NCBI GenBank assembly: GCA_023663905.1
Contig: JAMPGO010000001.1
Coordinates: 1-64,000 of the forward strand
DNA length: 64,000 nucleotides
Reading direction: 5' to 3'
Source: Ruminococcus flavefaciens
GTDB lineage: Bacteria > Bacillota > Clostridia > Oscillospirales > Ruminococcaceae
Positions 1-8,745 of this stretch are shown one piece after another. Within the stretch, counting starts at the first letter, position 1; every line of letters begins with the position of its first letter. A program made the translations under genes and the position numbers. The notes beneath the pieces were generated by a model, which made no database searches, was not told the DNA's origin, and was given only the letters and a program-made list of their open reading frames with translations.

Positions 1-7
1 CTATTAT

Positions 8-36
8 ATTATATCACAACTTTTTCGATTTGTCAA
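8..36 (-). promoter_or_regulatory. Sigma-A promoter reading out of the window
   Basis: On the minus strand TTGACA (31-36) and TATAAT (8-13) lie 17 bp apart, a full consensus match. It points toward position 1, so the gene it serves is outside the window. The rest of 37-150 is AT-rich with short inverted repeats and no gene I can support. Confidence 0.7.
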
Positions 37-150
37 GGGTTTTTTGAAAATTTTTCAAAAAAATTTTTTTGGGCGATTTTTCCCGATATTTCGGCAAAAA
101 TCAGCAATTCCCGAAAGAAAAATTCAGGAACTGCGATATATTTTTTATAT

Positions 151-768
151 TTAACCAAATATTTCCGCCTCATTAAAATCGATTGCCCAGTAAAAATCGG
201 CAAGCTTTTCGGGAGTACTTTCAGTAATCTTCTTTTTATAGTCGGGCAGAAGCCAGCCGAGATGATTTTCCCACTGTTCGCCCTCCAGCTCTGAGAAGTC
301 ATCCTCATCGGCAGCATTGGCAGCGCACGACAACATCATTATATAAAGAAACTCATCGAAATCCTCTGCGACTACTTCGGTCAAATCGCAGACATCGTGA
401 GTAACTGTTACAATTTTCGGCTCGTCCGTATCTTTTTCATACAGGAAGCAATAGAAATCGCCACCGCCGTTCATAGCGAACGGAATAAGCCTGTATTTTT
501 CGTCAAGTTTTACATCATTATCCTGCTCAATCCACACAATCAGCTCATTCAGCGTATCAATACATTTGGGAATATCCTCGAAGAAAATGGGTTCAGCGTC
601 GGAGTAAAGCATAAGAAAAGCGTTCGGGGCATTGAGATAGTGTTCCCTGTTCTCGTCGAATTTCCCACTTCCGACCTCAACCCATTCCATAGCGCCTGTT
701 TCGTAGATTTCGTGGAATTTTTTCGGGAATTTCACATCAAGGGATTTTTCAAGTTCAGCTAAAGTCAT
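151..768 (-). CDS. SMI1/KNR4 (SUKH) family protein
   Basis: A 205-residue acidic protein. The N-terminal motif LEKSLDVKFPKKFHEIYE, followed by a mixed region with FEDIPKCIDTL and GGGDFYCFLY, is typical of the SMI1/KNR4 (SUKH) superfamily. In bacteria these proteins often act as immunity proteins to polymorphic toxins, but they also occur alone. The start at 768 is preceded by AGGAG (776-780); longer upstream reading has no ribosome site. No toxin gene lies next to it, so its partner, if any, cannot be named. Family call from motif memory; function unknown. Confidence 0.65.
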   Translation of the reverse strand: MTLAELEKSLDVKFPKKFHEIYETGAMEWVEVGSGKFDENREHYLNAPNAFLMLYSDAEPIFFEDIPKCIDTLNELIVWIEQDNDVKLDEKYRLIPFAMNGGGDFYCFLYEKDTDEPKIVTVTHDVCDLTEVVAEDFDEFLYIMMLSCAANAADEDDFSELEGEQWENHLGWLLPDYKKKITESTPEKLADFYWAIDFNEAEIFG

Positions 769-798
769 AAAAATTCTCCTATATATTATATAATGTAT

Positions 799-822
799 CA
801 GCCGTAGATTTCTCCACGGCTG
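799..822 (-). terminator. Hairpin after the acyl-CoA-ligase gene
   Basis: A 7-bp perfect stem (CAGCCGT/ACGGCTG) lies just beyond the stop codon at 833. No clear T-run follows on the minus strand, so it could be a weak terminator or an mRNA-stabilising hairpin before the SUKH gene. Confidence 0.35.
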
Positions 823-832
823 AATGAAATAA

Positions 833-3139
833 TTAACCTTTAAGTTCAACACGGCGGATTTTACCGCTGATAGTCTTAGGCAGTTCGTCACGGAACTCGA
901 CAATACGGGGATACTTATAAGGAGCAGTGTGCTTCTTAACATATTCCTGAATTTCTTTTTTAAGCTCATCCGTACCCTCAGTACCCTTAACAAGTACGAT
1001 AGAAGCCTTTACAACCTGACCACGAACAGGGTCGGGAGCAGCACTTACACCGCATTCAAGAACGTACGGAAGCTCCATAATAACGCTTTCAATCTCAAAC
1101 GGTCCGATACGGTAGCCCGAGGACTTGATAACGTCGTCAACACGACCGACATACCAGTAATAGCCGTCCTCATCCTTGTAAGCTGTATCGCCTGTGTGGT
1201 AGATATTATCGCTCCACGCTTCCTTGGTCTTTTCTTCATCCTTATAATAGCCGAGGAAGAGACCGGGCGGAGTATTCTTGTCAGTGCGGATAATAATCTC
1301 GCCTGTTTCGCCGGGCTTTACGGAATTTCCGTCAGCGTCAACAATATCAACATCATACTGAACATTGGGTTTACCCATAGAGCCGGGACGTGCCACCATA
1401 CCAACGAAGTTGCCGATAACGAGAGTAGTTTCAGTCTGCCCGAAGCCTTCCATAAGCTTAACGCCTGTAGCCTTAAGGAACTGGTTGTACACCTCGGGAT
1501 TAAGAGCCTCACCCGCAACAGTAGCGTACTTGATACTGCTGAGGTCGTATTTGGACAAATCCTCTTTAATAAAGAATCTGAACATAGTCGGCGGAGCGCA
1601 GAACGTTGTTATGCCGTATTTCTTGAACATCGGGAGAATCTTATCAGCGTGGAAACGCTCGAAGTCGTATACAAAGATACAGGTTTCGCTGAGCCACTGA
1701 CCGTAGAGCTTACCCCAGAGAGCCTTGCCCCAGCCTGTATCAGAGATAGTGAGGTGAATACCGTCGGGGTCAACGTTGTGCCAGTAACGGGCGGTAACGA
1801 AATGACCGAGGGCATACAGATGACTGTGAGCGGCAATTTTCGGGTAGCCTGTCGTACCTGATGTGAAGTACATAAGATTAGTTTCGTGCCCACAGGAAAG
1901 CTCCTTGGGGTCGGTCGGGCGCTCAAACACATCACTGCAACCCTTTATGCCGTCATCGAAATTGAACCAGCCCTCACGCTCACCTTTTACAATCATCTTG
2001 GTGATTTTCATACCGCATTCCTCAACGGCAAGGTCAACCTGATGAGCAACATCGCCGTCGGCAGTACATACGATAGCCTTAACGTCGGCAGCCTTGAATC
2101 TGTAAGTAAAATCGTGCTGAACGAGCTGATTTGTAGCAGGAATAACGACAGCGCCAATCTTGTGGAGAGCAAGAATCGAGAACCAGAACTGGTAATGTCT
2201 CTTGAGGACGAGCATAACCTTATCGCCCTTTCTGATACCCATAGACCTGAAATAGTTGGCAGTCATATTGGAATACTTTTTAATATCAGCAAAAGTAAAG
2301 CGCTTCTCCTGCATATCATCCGATACATATATAAGAGCGGTTTTGTCGGGATTTTTCTTTGCGAGGAAGTCAACAACATCGAAGCCGAAGTTGAAGGTCT
2401 CAACGTTTTTGAATCTGATATTCTTCATAGCACCGTTTTCGTCGGTCTCAACCTCAACGAACTGGTCTGCAACAGGATTCTCAACCTTAGCCAAATCGAA
2501 GTTGGTAACACCGGGCAGAATAACAGGCTCGATGTGCTGAATAACGTTCTGAGGCTGATTTGTACCAAAAACAACAGCATAGAACTTGCATTCCTTACCG
2601 CCTACAGCCCATTCGTCGTGCATTTCGGAACTGTCATAGTAGATAGAATCGCCCTCATTGAGGATTTCAACGTGGTCGCCGACCTGAACCTTGAGCTGAC
2701 CGCTGACAACGATGTCCATCTCCTGACCCTCGTGGTTATGCGGATGAGGAACTCTGTACTTCTCATCGACATAAGGTATAGTAACGAGGAAAGGTTCGCC
2801 GATTTTGTTGCGGAAATTCGGAGCGAGGCGCAGATAGCTAAGCCCCTTTCTTCGTGCGATAGGAAGTCCCTCGCCTGCTCTTGTGATGTCATAGCTGTTG
2901 ATGTGCGGAGATTCGCCCTCCATAAGGTCTGTGATGTCCACTCCGCAGGCATTTGCGAATTTATAGATAAAAGTGAAGCTGAAATCCTTAGCACCGCCCT
3001 CATAGGCAAGGTACTCATACGAAGAAACACCGCATTTTTCAGCCATTTCGTCGGGAGTGAGACCTACCGACTCACGGGTCAGTCTAATTCGCTCCGCAAC
3101 CTCTCTTATCTTAAACTCAGGATTTATGGAATTATTCAT
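833..3139 (-). CDS. XRE-cupin / AMP-forming acyl-CoA synthetase fusion
   Basis: A 768-residue protein in three parts. Residues about 10-75 form an XRE helix-turn-helix (EVAERIRLTRESVGLTPDEM). Residues about 100-195 form a cupin with the histidine motif VPHPHNHEGQEMD. From about 245 on it is an ANL-superfamily acyl-CoA synthetase: P-loop-like YFTSGTTGYPK, GFGQTE, YHTGDTA, and the catalytic C-terminal lysine in PKTISGKIRR. The enzyme part should activate a carboxylate via acyl-AMP to acyl-CoA; the substrate is not predictable. XRE-cupin proteins normally exist as separate regulators, so this chain may sense a ligand or bind DNA as well as catalyse. Start supported by AGGAG at about 3150. It has its own promoter at 3373-3401 and a leader of about 225 nt. 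Confidence 0.9.
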   Translation of the reverse strand: MNNSINPEFKIREVAERIRLTRESVGLTPDEMAEKCGVSSYEYLAYEGGAKDFSFTFIYKFANACGVDITDLMEGESPHINSYDITRAGEGLPIARRKGLSYLRLAPNFRNKIGEPFLVTIPYVDEKYRVPHPHNHEGQEMDIVVSGQLKVQVGDHVEILNEGDSIYYDSSEMHDEWAVGGKECKFYAVVFGTNQPQNVIQHIEPVILPGVTNFDLAKVENPVADQFVEVETDENGAMKNIRFKNVETFNFGFDVVDFLAKKNPDKTALIYVSDDMQEKRFTFADIKKYSNMTANYFRSMGIRKGDKVMLVLKRHYQFWFSILALHKIGAVVIPATNQLVQHDFTYRFKAADVKAIVCTADGDVAHQVDLAVEECGMKITKMIVKGEREGWFNFDDGIKGCSDVFERPTDPKELSCGHETNLMYFTSGTTGYPKIAAHSHLYALGHFVTARYWHNVDPDGIHLTISDTGWGKALWGKLYGQWLSETCIFVYDFERFHADKILPMFKKYGITTFCAPPTMFRFFIKEDLSKYDLSSIKYATVAGEALNPEVYNQFLKATGVKLMEGFGQTETTLVIGNFVGMVARPGSMGKPNVQYDVDIVDADGNSVKPGETGEIIIRTDKNTPPGLFLGYYKDEEKTKEAWSDNIYHTGDTAYKDEDGYYWYVGRVDDVIKSSGYRIGPFEIESVIMELPYVLECGVSAAPDPVRGQVVKASIVLVKGTEGTDELKKEIQEYVKKHTAPYKYPRIVEFRDELPKTISGKIRRVELKG

Positions 3140-3372
3140 AGTAAGCCTACTCCTTTCTTATATTTGCATCTTTTTTGCCTTAAAAAATACAGTTGTCGTA
3201 ATTTTACGGTAAAAAATCTTTTTTTTGGGGTATTAAAAACGGGAAATCAGTGGTAAAATAGAATCATAGAAAGAGAACAGAAAACGATTAATCGAAAAGC
3301 TCTTCTTCCCTTTAATACAACGGTTAAAAAAGATTAATAAGACGCATTGAAGTCAACGCTTATACAAAATCA

Positions 3373-3401
3373 ATTATAACACAAGCGAGCGGAAATGTCA
3401 A
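3373..3401 (-). promoter_or_regulatory. Promoter of the acyl-CoA-ligase fusion gene
   Basis: TTGACA (3396-3401) and TATAAT (3373-3378) on the minus strand, 17-bp spacer: a perfect consensus sigma-A promoter. Confidence 0.8.
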
Positions 3402-3577
3402 GAAAAAATCTTAAAAACCGCAAAAGCCCGATAAAGGCGATATATAGCGGGTATATGAAAAATTAATAATTCAATCCACCCGATATATTCAAAAAATTGT
3501 TATACTGAGAGTATAAAAAACTATTGTGCAAAACGACGAAATTCATTGTGGAAAATGCCAAAAATCAACTGAATTTC

Positions 3578-3606
3578 TTGAATTTTCCGAATTTGTATGC
3601 TATAAT
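3578..3606 (+). promoter_or_regulatory. Promoter of the CAP-dockerin gene
   Basis: TTGAAT (3578-3583), 17-bp spacer, TATAAT (3601-3606), followed by a leader of about 60 nt and GGAGG (3661-3665). Confidence 0.75.
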
Positions 3607-3673
3607 ACAATTAGATTAAGGGTGGAAAATTCATTACGTTTAACCCGGCGTAAATTTTTCGGAGGTGTGTGTT

Positions 3674-4474
3674 ATGTTAGCAACAACAAAAAGATTTTAT
3701 TCAAAAATGGTGAGCTTCCTCACAGCATTGGTAATGGCTTGTACAACAGCTATCTTCACAGTTTCAACTGCTTCAGGTGCAGACTACTCAGCAGAGAAAA
3801 TCGCTGAAATGGTAAACGAAGTAGCAATGATTGTCAACGCTGAAAGAGAAGCAGCAGGACTTCAGCCCCTTTACGTTGTACCCTATCTCAACGAAGTTGC
3901 AAGCTTAAGAGCTTATGAAGCTTCTGAATACTGGGGACATTCCAGACCGAACGGCGAATACTTCGTAACAGCCGTTGACACAAACATCATCGACTATGCT
4001 TCTATCGCTGAAAACCTCGCAGCAGGTTCTGATACAGCTGAGGGCGCAATGGAACAGTGGAGAAACTCTCCGAAACACTGGGCTGCAATCGTAAACGAAG
4101 GCTACACACATATGGGTATCGGCTTAGCTTACAACCCTGACGGTGTAAACGGTTGCTACTGGTACTGGTGTCAGATTTTCTCAAACGACCTTCGTGGTGA
4201 TGTTGAGTACGACGGACAGTATCTCCCTTCTGACAAGGTTATCGTTCCTGCCGATGAAGGCGACGTTAACGGCGACGCTTCAGTAAACGCATTTGACTAC
4301 CTCACACTTACAGAATATCTTCGCAAAAAACAGGAAGGCATTCCGGTTTACCTCAACGATGCACAGCTCGAAGCTGCTGACTGCTTCAAAGACGGCAGAA
4401 TCACAGAGGCTGACGCTAAAGCAATGATGAGATATATTCTCGGCGAATACAAATCACTCCCTTACGAGTTCTGA
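3674..4474 (+). CDS. Secreted CAP/SCP-domain protein with C-terminal dockerin-like module
   Basis: 266 residues. A signal peptide (Lys/Arg-rich start, then a hydrophobic stretch ending near TASGA at about 36) is followed by a CAP domain: IVNAEREAAGLQPL, RAYEASEYWGHSRPNG, SIAENLAAG, WRNSPKHWAAI and GIGLAYN are the classic CAP motifs with the two His and Glu residues of the cavity. From about residue 195 a dockerin-like module begins (GDVNGDASVNAFDYLTLTEY); its second half (FKDGRITEADAKAMMRYI) is also Ca-loop-like. Probably exported and docked on a cohesin scaffold. CAP function in cellulosomes is unknown. ATG at 3674 sits 8 nt after GGAGG. Confidence 0.88.
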   Translation: MLATTKRFYSKMVSFLTALVMACTTAIFTVSTASGADYSAEKIAEMVNEVAMIVNAEREAAGLQPLYVVPYLNEVASLRAYEASEYWGHSRPNGEYFVTAVDTNIIDYASIAENLAAGSDTAEGAMEQWRNSPKHWAAIVNEGYTHMGIGLAYNPDGVNGCYWYWCQIFSNDLRGDVEYDGQYLPSDKVIVPADEGDVNGDASVNAFDYLTLTEYLRKKQEGIPVYLNDAQLEAADCFKDGRITEADAKAMMRYILGEYKSLPYEF

Positions 4475-4530
4475 TTTTTAACAACAACGAAATCTTCGGC
4501 TGAACGTAAAAATTCAGTTAAACACACCAA

Positions 4531-4567
4531 AAAAAGCCTGTCCGCCATAAAAAGCGGACGGGCTTTT
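4531..4567 (+). terminator. Terminator after the CAP-dockerin gene
   Basis: A long GC-rich stem (AAGCCTGTCCGC with GCGGACGGGCTT, one G-U pair) ends in a short T-run. Confidence 0.85.
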
Positions 4568-4591
4568 GCCATTTTGGATATACCATAAAAC

Positions 4592-4624
4592 AAAGCCGAT
4601 ACTTACACCACAAGTATCGGCTTT
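4592..4624 (-). terminator. Terminator after nadC
   Basis: A perfect 13-bp inverted repeat (AAAGCCGATACTT / AAGTATCGGCTTT), loop of 7; T-rich on its minus-strand 3' side. It converges with the plus-strand terminator at 4531-4567. Confidence 0.85.
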
Positions 4625-4647
4625 ATCCTGTCTGATTCCAATTATTT

Positions 4648-5490
4648 TTATTTCTTGTTTATCTTCATTGAAATATCGAAGCACTTGACGGAATGAGTCA
4701 GCGCACCGAGAGAAATAATATTCACGCCTGTCTCGGCAACAGCACGTATATTCTCGGCGGTAACATTTCCCGAAGCCTCAAGAAGAGCCTTGCCGTCGGT
4801 AATCTCAACCGCCTGCTTCATCTCATCACAGCTCATATTATCGAGCATAATAATCTCAACCTTATTGTCAAGAGCCTCACGAAGCTCATCAAGGGTACGC
4901 ACCTCAACCTCGATTTTAACCGTATGACCGATTTTCTTGCGGAGTTCGGCAACAGCAGGAGTAATTCCGCCATAAGCGTCAATATGGTTATCTTTCAGCA
5001 TAGCGCAGTCAGAGAGATTATAGCGGTGATTCTTTCCTCCGCCGACTGTCACAGCGTATTTCTGTAAAGCACGCAGTCCGGGAAGAGTTTTTCTCGTATC
5101 GGTAACGGAAGCGTTTGTACCTGCAACCAGCTCCACGCACTTATTGGTAGCCGTAGCGATACCCGACATATGCTGGAGAATATTCAGGGCTGTTCTTTCA
5201 CCTTTGAGAAGCGTAAGGGTACTTCCCTCCATTTCGGCAATAATATCGCCCTTGTTGACTTTTGTGCCGTCCTGAATGAGTATTCTGAAATCGACATCAC
5301 CGCCTGCGAGGTCAAAAACTCTTTTGGCGATGTCAATACCGCAGACAACACCCGTATCCTTGGCGACATAGTAAGCGGAACTCTTATGTTCGGGCGGAAT
5401 GAGATTATCGGCAGCAGCGTCAATGTAGTTTATGTCCTCCATAAGAGCTGTTGTGATAATATTATCAATATAGCACTGCAAAAGTTTCAT
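4648..5490 (-). CDS. nadC: Nicotinate-nucleotide pyrophosphorylase (carboxylating)
   Basis: 280 residues. Converts quinolinate plus PRPP to nicotinate mononucleotide, CO2 and PPi, the third step of de novo NAD synthesis. Signature segments seen: DTRKTLPGLRALQKYAVTVGG, KNHRYNLSDCAMLKDNH, EVEVRTLDEL, IMLDNMS, LEASGNV. Length is usual. ATG at 5490 is preceded by AAAGGTG; a TTG two codons upstream is less likely. It lies 27 nt after nadB and ends at a strong terminator, so nadB-nadC is a two-gene operon. nadA is far away at 43.2 kb. Confidence 0.95.
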   Translation of the reverse strand: MKLLQCYIDNIITTALMEDINYIDAAADNLIPPEHKSSAYYVAKDTGVVCGIDIAKRVFDLAGGDVDFRILIQDGTKVNKGDIIAEMEGSTLTLLKGERTALNILQHMSGIATATNKCVELVAGTNASVTDTRKTLPGLRALQKYAVTVGGGKNHRYNLSDCAMLKDNHIDAYGGITPAVAELRKKIGHTVKIEVEVRTLDELREALDNKVEIIMLDNMSCDEMKQAVEITDGKALLEASGNVTAENIRAVAETGVNIISLGALTHSVKCFDISMKINKK

Positions 5491-5517
5491 AATCAAATCA
5501 CCTTTTTATATTATAAT

Positions 5518-6975
5518 TTACTGTATAACCTCGTTGAGGATAATATAAGCAACAGTAACGATTGATTTAGCGAGAACATAATCAGCGTCAACGAGATACT
5601 TACCGCTTAACAGGTCGTTGCGTATTGCTTCAACACGCTTCACACCTTCAACAGCCGATACTTTATCGGGGATAACAAAATAGCTGTTCTGCATAATCTT
5701 TCTTGTCTCTGTGCGGATTCCCGACGGAATATGCTCCGCACCGATATTTGCGCTGAACTCAGCCTCTTCAAAATCATCAGGAACGCTGTCAAGCTTTGAA
5801 GTGATATTCTCAGCGGCACGGCGAGAGAAAACAAGAGCTTCGAGGAGCGAGTTGCTGGCAAGGCGGTTGCTTCCGTGAACACCTGTGTGCGAGCATTCAC
5901 CGCACGCATAGAGATTCGGGAGCGTTGTCTCGGAGTTCTGGTCAACATCAATACCGCCCATAAGGTAGTGCTGGCACGGGAAAATCGGGACAGGCTCTTT
6001 AGTGAGGTCATAGCCCTGCTCCAGAAGATTTCTGTAAATCATCGGGAAGCGGTTTTTCAGAAATTCGCTGTCCTTGTAGCTTATATCAAGATAGAAGTCC
6101 GTAGAATTTTGCTTGCGTGATTCAAGCACGATAGCGTGAGAAACGACATCACGGGGAGCAAGCTCCAGACGTTTGTCATAGTTGTGCATAAAGCGTTCCT
6201 TGTGGCAGTTGAGCAGATAAGCGCCCTCGCCACGTACAGCTTCGGAAATAAGGAAGCACTCACGGGTAGCACGGTTATTGAACGCTGTCGGGTGGAACTG
6301 CACATAGCTGAGATTCTTTATCTTAGCACCCATTTCATAGGCGAAAGTTATACCGTCGCCCGTAGCGATAGCGGAATTTGTCGTAAACTGGTAAACTCTG
6401 CCGATACCGCCTGTTGCGAGAATCATAAAATGGCAGTTTGCCGTTGTATAGTTATTGTCAGAATCTTTGAGGAAAGCGGAATATCCCGTAGAAGTTTTCT
6501 TTGCGGAACACATAACAGTATTCTCCATTATGGTGACGTTCGGAAGCTTCTGAACATTCTCCAGAAGAGTAGTGGTAATCTCTTTTCCCGTAGCGTCAGC
6601 ACGGTGGAAGATTCTGTGGTGACTGTGACCGCCCTCGAGGGTTCTGTGATAAGTGCCGTCGGGATTTTTGTCAAACTCAACACCGAGCTGAATAATATGT
6701 TCCAAATCCTGAGCAGCTTCGCTTACAAGAGTATGAACAGCTTCAACGTTATTCTTGAAGCTTCCTGCGATAAGAGTATCGTTCTGATGATACTGTATAT
6801 TATCGGAGGGCGAATTGTAAACGCCTGCTATACCGCCCTGAGCGAGCATAGAATTGCACAGTGACAGTTCACGCTTGCAGAGGATAAGTATATTCAGCTC
6901 CTTGGGAAGATTGATAGCGGCATAAAGACCCGCCGCACCACATCCGGCTATAATAACATCATAATTTACAGACAT
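5518..6975 (-). CDS. nadB: L-aspartate oxidase
   Basis: 485 residues. FAD enzyme that oxidises L-aspartate to iminoaspartate for NAD synthesis. The FAD-binding GCGAAG motif is at residues 11-16, followed by the family motifs SMLAQGGIAGVY, EGGHSHHRIFHR, ATGGIG, QFHPTAF, RGEGAYLLN and GVHGSNRLASNSLLEALVF. It lacks most of the C-terminal helical extension of the E. coli enzyme, as is usual in Firmicutes. ATG 6975 is placed by AAGGA; a GTG three codons upstream is possible. In anaerobes fumarate is the expected electron acceptor (family knowledge). Confidence 0.94.
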   Translation of the reverse strand: MSVNYDVIIAGCGAAGLYAAINLPKELNILILCKRELSLCNSMLAQGGIAGVYNSPSDNIQYHQNDTLIAGSFKNNVEAVHTLVSEAAQDLEHIIQLGVEFDKNPDGTYHRTLEGGHSHHRIFHRADATGKEITTTLLENVQKLPNVTIMENTVMCSAKKTSTGYSAFLKDSDNNYTTANCHFMILATGGIGRVYQFTTNSAIATGDGITFAYEMGAKIKNLSYVQFHPTAFNNRATRECFLISEAVRGEGAYLLNCHKERFMHNYDKRLELAPRDVVSHAIVLESRKQNSTDFYLDISYKDSEFLKNRFPMIYRNLLEQGYDLTKEPVPIFPCQHYLMGGIDVDQNSETTLPNLYACGECSHTGVHGSNRLASNSLLEALVFSRRAAENITSKLDSVPDDFEEAEFSANIGAEHIPSGIRTETRKIMQNSYFVIPDKVSAVEGVKRVEAIRNDLLSGKYLVDADYVLAKSIVTVAYIILNEVIQ

Positions 6976-7011
6976 AAAAGACACGTCCTTTGCAAAAATG
7001 TATATGAATAT

Positions 7012-7040
7012 ATTATATCACAAAAAACCTGATTTGTCAC
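7012..7040 (-). promoter_or_regulatory. Promoter of nadBC
   Basis: Minus-strand GTGACA (7035-7040), 17 bp, TATAAT (7012-7017). No obvious operator palindrome overlaps it. Confidence 0.7.
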
Positions 7041-7123
7041 TATATTTTTATGAATTTGTTTATTACAATAATATATGCGCAAAATTGTATATTTTGCCGA
7101 TAGATTTTTAATATAAATTTGTG

Positions 7124-7129
7124 TATAAT
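7124..7129 (+). promoter_or_regulatory. Likely -10 box for the DUF697 GTPase gene
   Basis: TATAAT at 7124-7129, about 33 nt upstream of the start codon. The -35 region is poor (TAGATT at about 7101), so the promoter call is weak. Confidence 0.35.
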
Positions 7130-7161
7130 TAAATGAGTAATACAAAACGGAGGTTATAAAA

Positions 7162-8649
7162 ATGGGACTTTTTAGTATATTCGCACCCAATAAAAATAAA
7201 AAAGATAAAGATAAGAACACCCCATCCGGCGAGCCTGTTATAGTTGATGTTGACAAATTCGATGTTATTGACGACGAGCAGGGCGATATTTATATGGCAA
7301 ATGATTTCAAAGAGGACAAGCCTCTTGATACTATCGAACAGCGGTTGCAGTTTGTGCGCAATGCCTATCAGAATCTTTCTGATATTATTGACAAACTGCC
7401 TATTCCCGATGATTTCAAGCAGAAAATCAAGAACGGCGTACTCAATGACAAGGAACTCGGCGAGCTTATGGACAGCATAGATACCCACAGACCGCCGAAA
7501 ATCCTGCTTATGGGAAGAACAGGTGCGGGAAAAAGCAGTCTCATCAACGCTATATGCGGTTCGTACGTGGCATTTGTAAACGACATTGAATCACAGCGAC
7601 CGAATCAGGACATATATGAGATTAAGGACGGCGACAGGGTTCTTATGGAGATTTTTGATACAAGAGGTATTGCAGAATCCAAGAGCCTTGATGAGAATAT
7701 TTCCGCCGAAGAGCTTCTTGTACAGCAGTTAAACGAATTTGCACCCGATGTTGCCGTGCTTGTACTCGATGCAGACCGCAGAGACAACAGCGTAAATGAG
7801 GACGCTAAATATCTGAAAGAAGTCATCGACAAATATATGATGAAGGGCAACACACGGCTTCCTGTTGTCGTTGCAATAAATCAGTGCGACAAGATTATGC
7901 CGAACTCAAATAATATTCCTCCTTATAACCCCAAAAAACTGGGTAATATCAGGCAGAGAGTCAATGATTTTTTTAATTCAATCAAAGAAGAGAATCTTGA
8001 AGTCAAGGCTGTCGTGCCTGTTGCTTCCTGGATTCAATGGCAGGACAGCCTTGGAAATGAGCTTTATGCTGATGATATAAACAACCTCACTCCTGACGAG
8101 ATAAGCCGACTTCAGATACAGACCGACTACAGATATAATATAGAGAACCTGCGTAACGCTCTGCTGGAGGCAATCCCCGATGTTGAGGCGAAAAGAGGCT
8201 TCAATCTCGCCTTCAAGCTGGAGGAGCTTATACAGAAGCTTGCCAAGCGTGTGAACATCATCTTCTCGGGCATTTCCTCCGTCGTTTCGGCTACACCTAT
8301 TCCGATTGCGGATTTGTACGTGCTTCTGACTTTGCAGGCAGTGCTTGTATCGTTCATAGCTATGCTGAGCGGACGTAAAATCAACCTTAAAACGGCAATG
8401 GAATTTATTGCAAGTATGGGCGGAGTTGTCGCCGCAGGAAATGTTTTCAGGCTTGCGGCACACCAGCTTGTAAAGCTGATTCCTGTGGCAGGTTCAGTTG
8501 TAAGCGCAGGTATCGCCTATGTCGGAACTTGGTCTATCGGCAGGGCTGCTATCGCCTATTATATTGACAAGACTGATATGAACACGGTCAAGAACAACTA
8601 CGAGAAGGACAAGAAAAAAGACCGCAAAACCATTGAAGAATCCCTGTAA
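7162..8649 (+). CDS. Era-like GTPase with DUF697 membrane domain
   Basis: 495 residues. G1 GRTGAGKSSLINAI begins at about residue 117; G3 is FDTRGIAES (an R variant of DTPG); G4 is NQCDK, all in an Era/YeeP-like GTPase domain. The C-terminal third contains hydrophobic segments with Gly-rich turns (IASMGGVVAAGNV, LIPVAGSVVSAGIAYVG) that match the DUF697 type seen in YcjF-like proteins. Probably a membrane-associated GTPase; cellular role unknown. Preceded by GGAGG, monocistronic, followed by a terminator. Confidence 0.82.
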   Translation: MGLFSIFAPNKNKKDKDKNTPSGEPVIVDVDKFDVIDDEQGDIYMANDFKEDKPLDTIEQRLQFVRNAYQNLSDIIDKLPIPDDFKQKIKNGVLNDKELGELMDSIDTHRPPKILLMGRTGAGKSSLINAICGSYVAFVNDIESQRPNQDIYEIKDGDRVLMEIFDTRGIAESKSLDENISAEELLVQQLNEFAPDVAVLVLDADRRDNSVNEDAKYLKEVIDKYMMKGNTRLPVVVAINQCDKIMPNSNNIPPYNPKKLGNIRQRVNDFFNSIKEENLEVKAVVPVASWIQWQDSLGNELYADDINNLTPDEISRLQIQTDYRYNIENLRNALLEAIPDVEAKRGFNLAFKLEELIQKLAKRVNIIFSGISSVVSATPIPIADLYVLLTLQAVLVSFIAMLSGRKINLKTAMEFIASMGGVVAAGNVFRLAAHQLVKLIPVAGSVVSAGIAYVGTWSIGRAAIAYYIDKTDMNTVKNNYEKDKKKDRKTIEESL

Positions 8650-8654
8650 ATCAG

Positions 8655-8686
8655 AAAACACCTGCTTTAACGGCAGGTGTTTTTTT
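8655..8686 (+). terminator. Terminator after the GTPase gene
   Basis: Perfect 11-bp stem (AAAACACCTGC / GCAGGTGTTTT), 7-nt loop, run of T. Confidence 0.9.
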
Positions 8687-8695
8687 ATATCATTT

Positions 8696-8745
8696 TAAGC
8701 ACTCTGCTTCCGAGAGTGTTAGCACTCTATTTTGACGAGTGCTAA
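8696..8745 (+). promoter_or_regulatory. Two overlapping CIRCE (HrcA) operators upstream of hsp20
   Basis: 8719-8745 is a perfect CIRCE element: TTAGCACTC, 9 bp, GAGTGCTAA. Directly upstream and sharing 4 bp is a degenerate copy at 8696-8722 (TAAGCACTC, 9 bp, GAGTGTTAG; three mismatches over the two arms). HrcA binds CIRCE to repress chaperone genes, so the downstream small heat-shock gene is predicted to be HrcA-controlled. Between here and 8905 I see only a tiny 7-codon reading frame (8832-8855) and AT-rich leader. Confidence 0.9.

Larger units (their letters stand above)
3140..3673. other. Divergent intergenic region, two promoters
   Basis: This 534-bp gap holds the minus-strand promoter of the fusion gene (3373-3401), the plus-strand promoter of the CAP-dockerin gene (3578-3606), and a perfect 7-bp inverted repeat at 3500-3516 (TTATACT-GAG-AGTATAA). 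About 225 nt of transcribed leader lies ahead of the fusion gene; I recognise no riboswitch in it. Confidence 0.6.

Noticed and set aside
1886-3256. Long open frame (456 codons) on the plus strand opposite the acyl-CoA-ligase gene
   Set aside because: It is fully antisense to a gene with clear domains, has no ribosome site or recognisable motif, and arises from codon bias on the other strand. The same applies to the frames at 929-1861, 6136-6864 and 20104-20781.
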